Shown one piece after another: positions 61,505 through 64,000 of a DNA stretch of 64,000 nt (positions within the stretch are counted from its first letter, which is position 1; the number at the start of each line of letters is the position of its first letter). The stretch comes from Plantactinospora endophytica. Its GTDB lineage: Bacteria > Actinomycetota > Actinomycetes > Mycobacteriales > Micromonosporaceae. Below the pieces are notes generated by a model. It was not told the DNA's origin. It made no database searches and was given only the letters and a program-made list of their open reading frames with translations. The stretch covers positions 1 through 64,000 of the forward strand of contig NZ_BONW01000024.1 of the NCBI RefSeq assembly GCF_016862915.1, written 5' to 3'. A program made the translations under genes and the position numbers.

Positions 61505-61547
61505 GTTCAAAATAATGAACACGCCGAGACTGTTCGTCAAGCCGAAC
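61505..61547. promoter_or_regulatory. two GTTC(A/G)-N6-(T/C)GAAC operators between azlC and the XRE gene
   Basis: GTTCA-N6-TGAAC (61505-61520) and GTTCG-N6-CGAAC (61532-61547) have the same half-sites and spacing, 27 bp centre to centre. The first overlaps the azlC -10 box. Best explained as the binding sites of the divergently encoded XRE regulator. Confidence 0.65.
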
Positions 61548-61557
61548 GGATGGACCG

Positions 61558-62130
61558 ATGGATCGAACGCAGCCTCGTCCCGACAACTCCCCGGTACCCG
61601 CCATCGCCGCCGCGCTGCGCCGGGAACGGGAACGGGTCGGCATCTCCCTCGCCGAGCTGGCCCGGCGGGCCGGGATCGCCAAGTCCACCCTGTCCCAGTT
61701 GGAGGCCGGCACCGGGAACCCGAGCGTGGAAACGGTCTGGGCGCTCGGGGTGGCCCTCGGCGTGCCGTTCAGCCGGCTGGTCGAGCAACCACCGCCGGCC
61801 GTACGGGTCATCCGGGCCGGGCACGGCCCCGGGCTGCGCTCGCAGCAGGCCGAGTTCACCGGCACCCTGCTGGCGGCCGGTGCCCCGCAGGTACGCCGGG
61901 ACATCTACCTGATCGACCTCGAACCCGGCCCGGTACGCGAGGCGGCGCCGCACATCCCCGGCAGCGTCGAGCACCTGGTGGTGGCGGCCGGCCGGTTGCG
62001 TACCGGACCGGCGAGCGACCCGGTCGAACTCGGCCCCGGCGACTACGTGGCGTTCCCCGGCGACGTCCCGCACCGCTACGAGGCGCTCGCCCCCGGCACC
62101 TTCGCCGTACTGGTGATGGAGCACCCCTGA
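61558..62130 (+). CDS. XRE-family regulator with C-terminal cupin domain
   Basis: 190-aa regulator. Helix-turn-helix about 15-65 (ISLAELARRAGIAKSTLSQLEAG), cupin about 95-185 (HIPGSVEHLVVAAGRL, ELGPGDYVAFPGDVPHRYEAL). Such proteins repress transporters and sense small ligands through the cupin. Weak SD. The 3' end overlaps the opposite ABC ATPase gene by 55 bp. Confidence 0.9.
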   Translation: MDRTQPRPDNSPVPAIAAALRRERERVGISLAELARRAGIAKSTLSQLEAGTGNPSVETVWALGVALGVPFSRLVEQPPPAVRVIRAGHGPGLRSQQAEFTGTLLAAGAPQVRRDIYLIDLEPGPVREAAPHIPGSVEHLVVAAGRLRTGPASDPVELGPGDYVAFPGDVPHRYEALAPGTFAVLVMEHP

Positions 62131-63149
62131 GCCACGTCGCCAGCCGGAGCCGGGGTCGGAGCCGGGGTCGGAGCCGGCGCTCGGTAGAGCCGGGCGACGA
62201 CGTCCTCGATGTCCGGCTCCTCGATGGCGATGTCCCGCAGCGCCACCAACCGGGCCAGCCCGGCCACCACCTCGGACGCGGTCGCCGACTCGCAGGCGAA
62301 GACCAGCCGCCGCCCGTCCGCCTCGACCCGCAGCAGCGGGGCGCCGGGCAGCACCGGCGGCTCGGCCAGCGGCTCCTCCAGGTCGGCCACCACCCGGCGG
62401 CGGGAGCCGTACCGCGCGTGCAGCGCCTCGATCGACCCGTCGTGCACCACCCGGCCGTGGTCGATCACCACCAGCCGCCGGCAGAGCCGCTCGATGTCGG
62501 CCAGGTCGTGGGTGGTCAGCACCAGCGTGGTGTCGCCGGTGGCACCGAGTTCGGCCAGGAAGGCCCGGACCGCCTGCCGGCTCACCAGGTCCAGCCCGAT
62601 CGTCGGCTCGTCCAGGAAGAGCACCTCCGGCCCGTGCAGCAGCGCGGCCGTCAACTCGCCCCGCATCCGCTGGCCGAGCGAAAGCTGCCGGACCGGGATG
62701 TCGAGGAAGCCGTCCAGGTCCAGCTCCGCCCGGCAGCGGCGCAGCCGGGCGGCGTGCTCGGCCGCCGGTACCCGGTAGACGTGCCGGAGCAGGTCGAAGG
62801 AGTCCCGCAGCGGCAGGTCCCACCAGAGCTGCGAGCGCTGCCCGAAGACCACCCCGATGCGCAGCGCCAACCGGACCCGCTGGGCCACCGGAGGCAGCCC
62901 GCAGACGCGTACCTCGCCGGACGACGGGCTGAGCACGCCGGTCATCATCTTGAGCGTGGTGGACTTGCCGGCGCCGTTCGGGCCGATGTAGCCGATCATC
63001 TCGCCGCGCCGGACCGTCAGGTCGATCCCGTCGACCGCGCCGACGACCCGCTTCGTCCGGCGGAACCGGCCGGCCCGGACGCGTACCACGAACTCCTTGC
63101 GCAGGTCGCGGGCCTCGATCACCGGGGCGTCCGGCGGAAGGGCGGTCAC
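62076..63149 (-). CDS. ABC-2 exporter ATP-binding protein (COG4586-like)
   Basis: 357-aa ATPase. Walker A GPNGAGKST, Q-loop in GVVFGQRSQLWWD, signature LSLGQRMRGEL, Walker B VLFLDEPTIGLD and H-loop TTHD. The WWDLPL sequence after the Q-loop is typical of the COG4586 group, whose permeases belong to COG4587/COG3694. The C-terminus is Ala/Pro-repetitive (12-bp DNA repeat). GTG start overlaps the permease stop. Confidence 0.93.
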   Translation of the reverse strand: MTALPPDAPVIEARDLRKEFVVRVRAGRFRRTKRVVGAVDGIDLTVRRGEMIGYIGPNGAGKSTTLKMMTGVLSPSSGEVRVCGLPPVAQRVRLALRIGVVFGQRSQLWWDLPLRDSFDLLRHVYRVPAAEHAARLRRCRAELDLDGFLDIPVRQLSLGQRMRGELTAALLHGPEVLFLDEPTIGLDLVSRQAVRAFLAELGATGDTTLVLTTHDLADIERLCRRLVVIDHGRVVHDGSIEALHARYGSRRRVVADLEEPLAEPPVLPGAPLLRVEADGRRLVFACESATASEVVAGLARLVALRDIAIEEPDIEDVVARLYRAPAPTPAPTPAPAGDVAQGCSITSTAKVPGASAS

Positions 63150-63967
63150 GAGCCGGTGCTCCGGTAGTGCCGGACGCCCAGCCGCCAGACGGTCGCGGCG
63201 ACGGCGGCGACCGGCAGCGCGACCGCCGGGGCGACCCAACCGACCCACTGCGGCAGGCCGAGCGGGTCGGCCCGGCCGAGCAGCGCCAGCGCCGGGTAGT
63301 AGGCCACGAATCCGAACCCCATGCCGTACGCGAAGACGGCTCGGAACCAGCCACTGTAGACAGTCATCGGGTACGTGGTGAAGTCCCGCCCGCCGTAGGT
63401 GAACGCGGCTCCCACCTCGCCGGAGTCGATCCACCAGAACGACAGCGACGCGGTGGCCACGAAGATCGCGCCGAAGAAGACCACCCCGGCCAATGGGGTC
63501 AGCACGGCCAGCGCCACCCGGGCCGGTGTCCACGACAGCTCGGCGGTGGCCAGCGCGACCACGAGTACGCCGATCCCGAACACGGCCCGGGAGGTCTTGC
63601 GCAGCGGCAGGTCCATCAGCAGCAGTTGCGGCAGTGCGCCGAGCGGACGGACCAGCACCGCGTCGAACAGCCCGGTCCGGACGTACTGGCGGAGCCCGTC
63701 GACGTTGCCGACCGCGAGGTCGGCGGTGGCGAAGGCGGCCGACGAGAGGCCGACCATCACCATCGCCTCGGTCCGGTCGAAGCCGCCCAGCTCCCGGGTG
63801 ACCCGGAACAGCACCAACACGGTGAGCACGTCCAGCACGGTGGCACCGACGTTGCTGACCAGGTCCACCACGAACGAGGTGCGGTACGACGCCTGCGACC
63901 GGGCCTGCCCGCGCAGCAGCGCCAGATAGGCCGGCAGCCGGCTCCGCCCGTGCGCCCACTCAGCCAC
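63146..63967 (-). CDS. ABC-2 exporter permease
   Basis: 273-aa membrane protein with six helices (SFVVDLVSNVGATVLDVLTV, several central, PALALLG and VAPAVALPVAAVAATVW). Probably the COG3694-type subunit. GTG start overlaps an upstream reading frame that ends just inside it. Confidence 0.88.
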   Translation of the reverse strand: MAEWAHGRSRLPAYLALLRGQARSQASYRTSFVVDLVSNVGATVLDVLTVLVLFRVTRELGGFDRTEAMVMVGLSSAAFATADLAVGNVDGLRQYVRTGLFDAVLVRPLGALPQLLLMDLPLRKTSRAVFGIGVLVVALATAELSWTPARVALAVLTPLAGVVFFGAIFVATASLSFWWIDSGEVGAAFTYGGRDFTTYPMTVYSGWFRAVFAYGMGFGFVAYYPALALLGRADPLGLPQWVGWVAPAVALPVAAVAATVWRLGVRHYRSTGS

Positions 63968-64000
63968 CCTGCACCACCAGTTTGCGCTCGGCCCGGCGCT
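63960..64000 (-). CDS. C-terminus of a second ABC-2 permease, cut by the window
   Basis: The reading frame open to the window edge ends RAERKLVVQGG, the usual tail of the other permease of this exporter type, with its stop inside the start of the neighbouring permease gene (8-base overlap). Confidence 0.55.
   Translation of the reverse strand, partial: RRAERKLVVQGG

Overview
The window is a compact chromosomal stretch from a high-GC actinobacterium. The codon bias (third positions almost always G or C), frequent GTG and TTG starts, GTGA/ATGA gene overlaps and family content fit the Micromonosporaceae (Micromonospora and relatives). This placement is inference from protein families and remembered gene order, not from a marker gene. 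I see no rRNA, tRNA, CRISPR array, transposase, integrase or prophage.

Layout. 0.1-5 kb: secreted chitinase (-), glutathione peroxidase (+) behind a tiny upstream ORF, a frame-shifted gene remnant (-), and a DUF4397 surface protein coupled to a class F sortase (+). 5-14 kb: DUF2203 protein, proC, a phosphofructokinase with the residues of the PPi-dependent type, and the exoribonuclease AS family (all -); a Crp/Fnr regulator (+); a 65-residue protein (-); and a 1184-residue zinc-ribbon/nucleotide-cyclase/ATPase protein that seems to start at ATC. 14-24 kb: plsC, a DUF with C-terminal membrane helices, otsA, a flavin monooxygenase-hydrolase pair, an EEP-family phosphodiesterase, ROK glucokinase, an acidic Cys-motif protein and an SRPBCC protein. 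24-44 kb: long-chain acyl-CoA synthetase, a NarL-type two-component system, DUF4395 and thioredoxin genes, a PimB-like mannosyltransferase, an M48 protease, a small CxxC protein, an NYN ribonuclease-like protein, a DEDDh/GIY-YIG nuclease, an RSH hydrolase-like protein, NUDIX, nucleotidyltransferase, Lrp ligand-binding domain, alpha/beta hydrolase, DUF4142, trpD and a stand-alone receiver. 44-52 kb: the respiratory cluster ctaG, ctaE-qcrCAB and ctaC-ctaF, without ctaD. 52-64 kb: cysteine desulfurase and TusA, an adenosine-kinase-like PfkB protein, erpA-type carrier, glycerate kinase, nadA, murA, DUF3043, azlCD with a divergent XRE-cupin regulator, and a three-gene ABC-2 exporter cut by the window end.

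From about 8 to 60 kb the gene order matches, from memory, the conserved actinobacterial block around M. tuberculosis Rv2179c-Rv2206 (exoribonuclease, SRPBCC, fadD15, pimB, DEDD nuclease, trpD, ctaE, qcrCAB, ctaF, ctaC, PfkB kinase, iscA-like, glycerate kinase, DUF3043). The block joins central carbon metabolism, envelope lipid synthesis and the bc1-aa3 respiratory supercomplex.

The most unusual signal is not a gene. At ten or so loci the last codons and stop codon of a gene are the first copy of a short tandem repeat (14-46 bp units) running into the intergenic space, with different sequences at each gene. Other features that stand out are a probable ATC start codon behind a perfect Shine-Dalgarno sequence and a tandem repeat, a set of apparently leaderless genes (TAnnnT, 5-7 nt, start codon), a two-site operator in the azlC/XRE gap, and a GGAAA-C-TTTCC palindrome before the chitinase gene.
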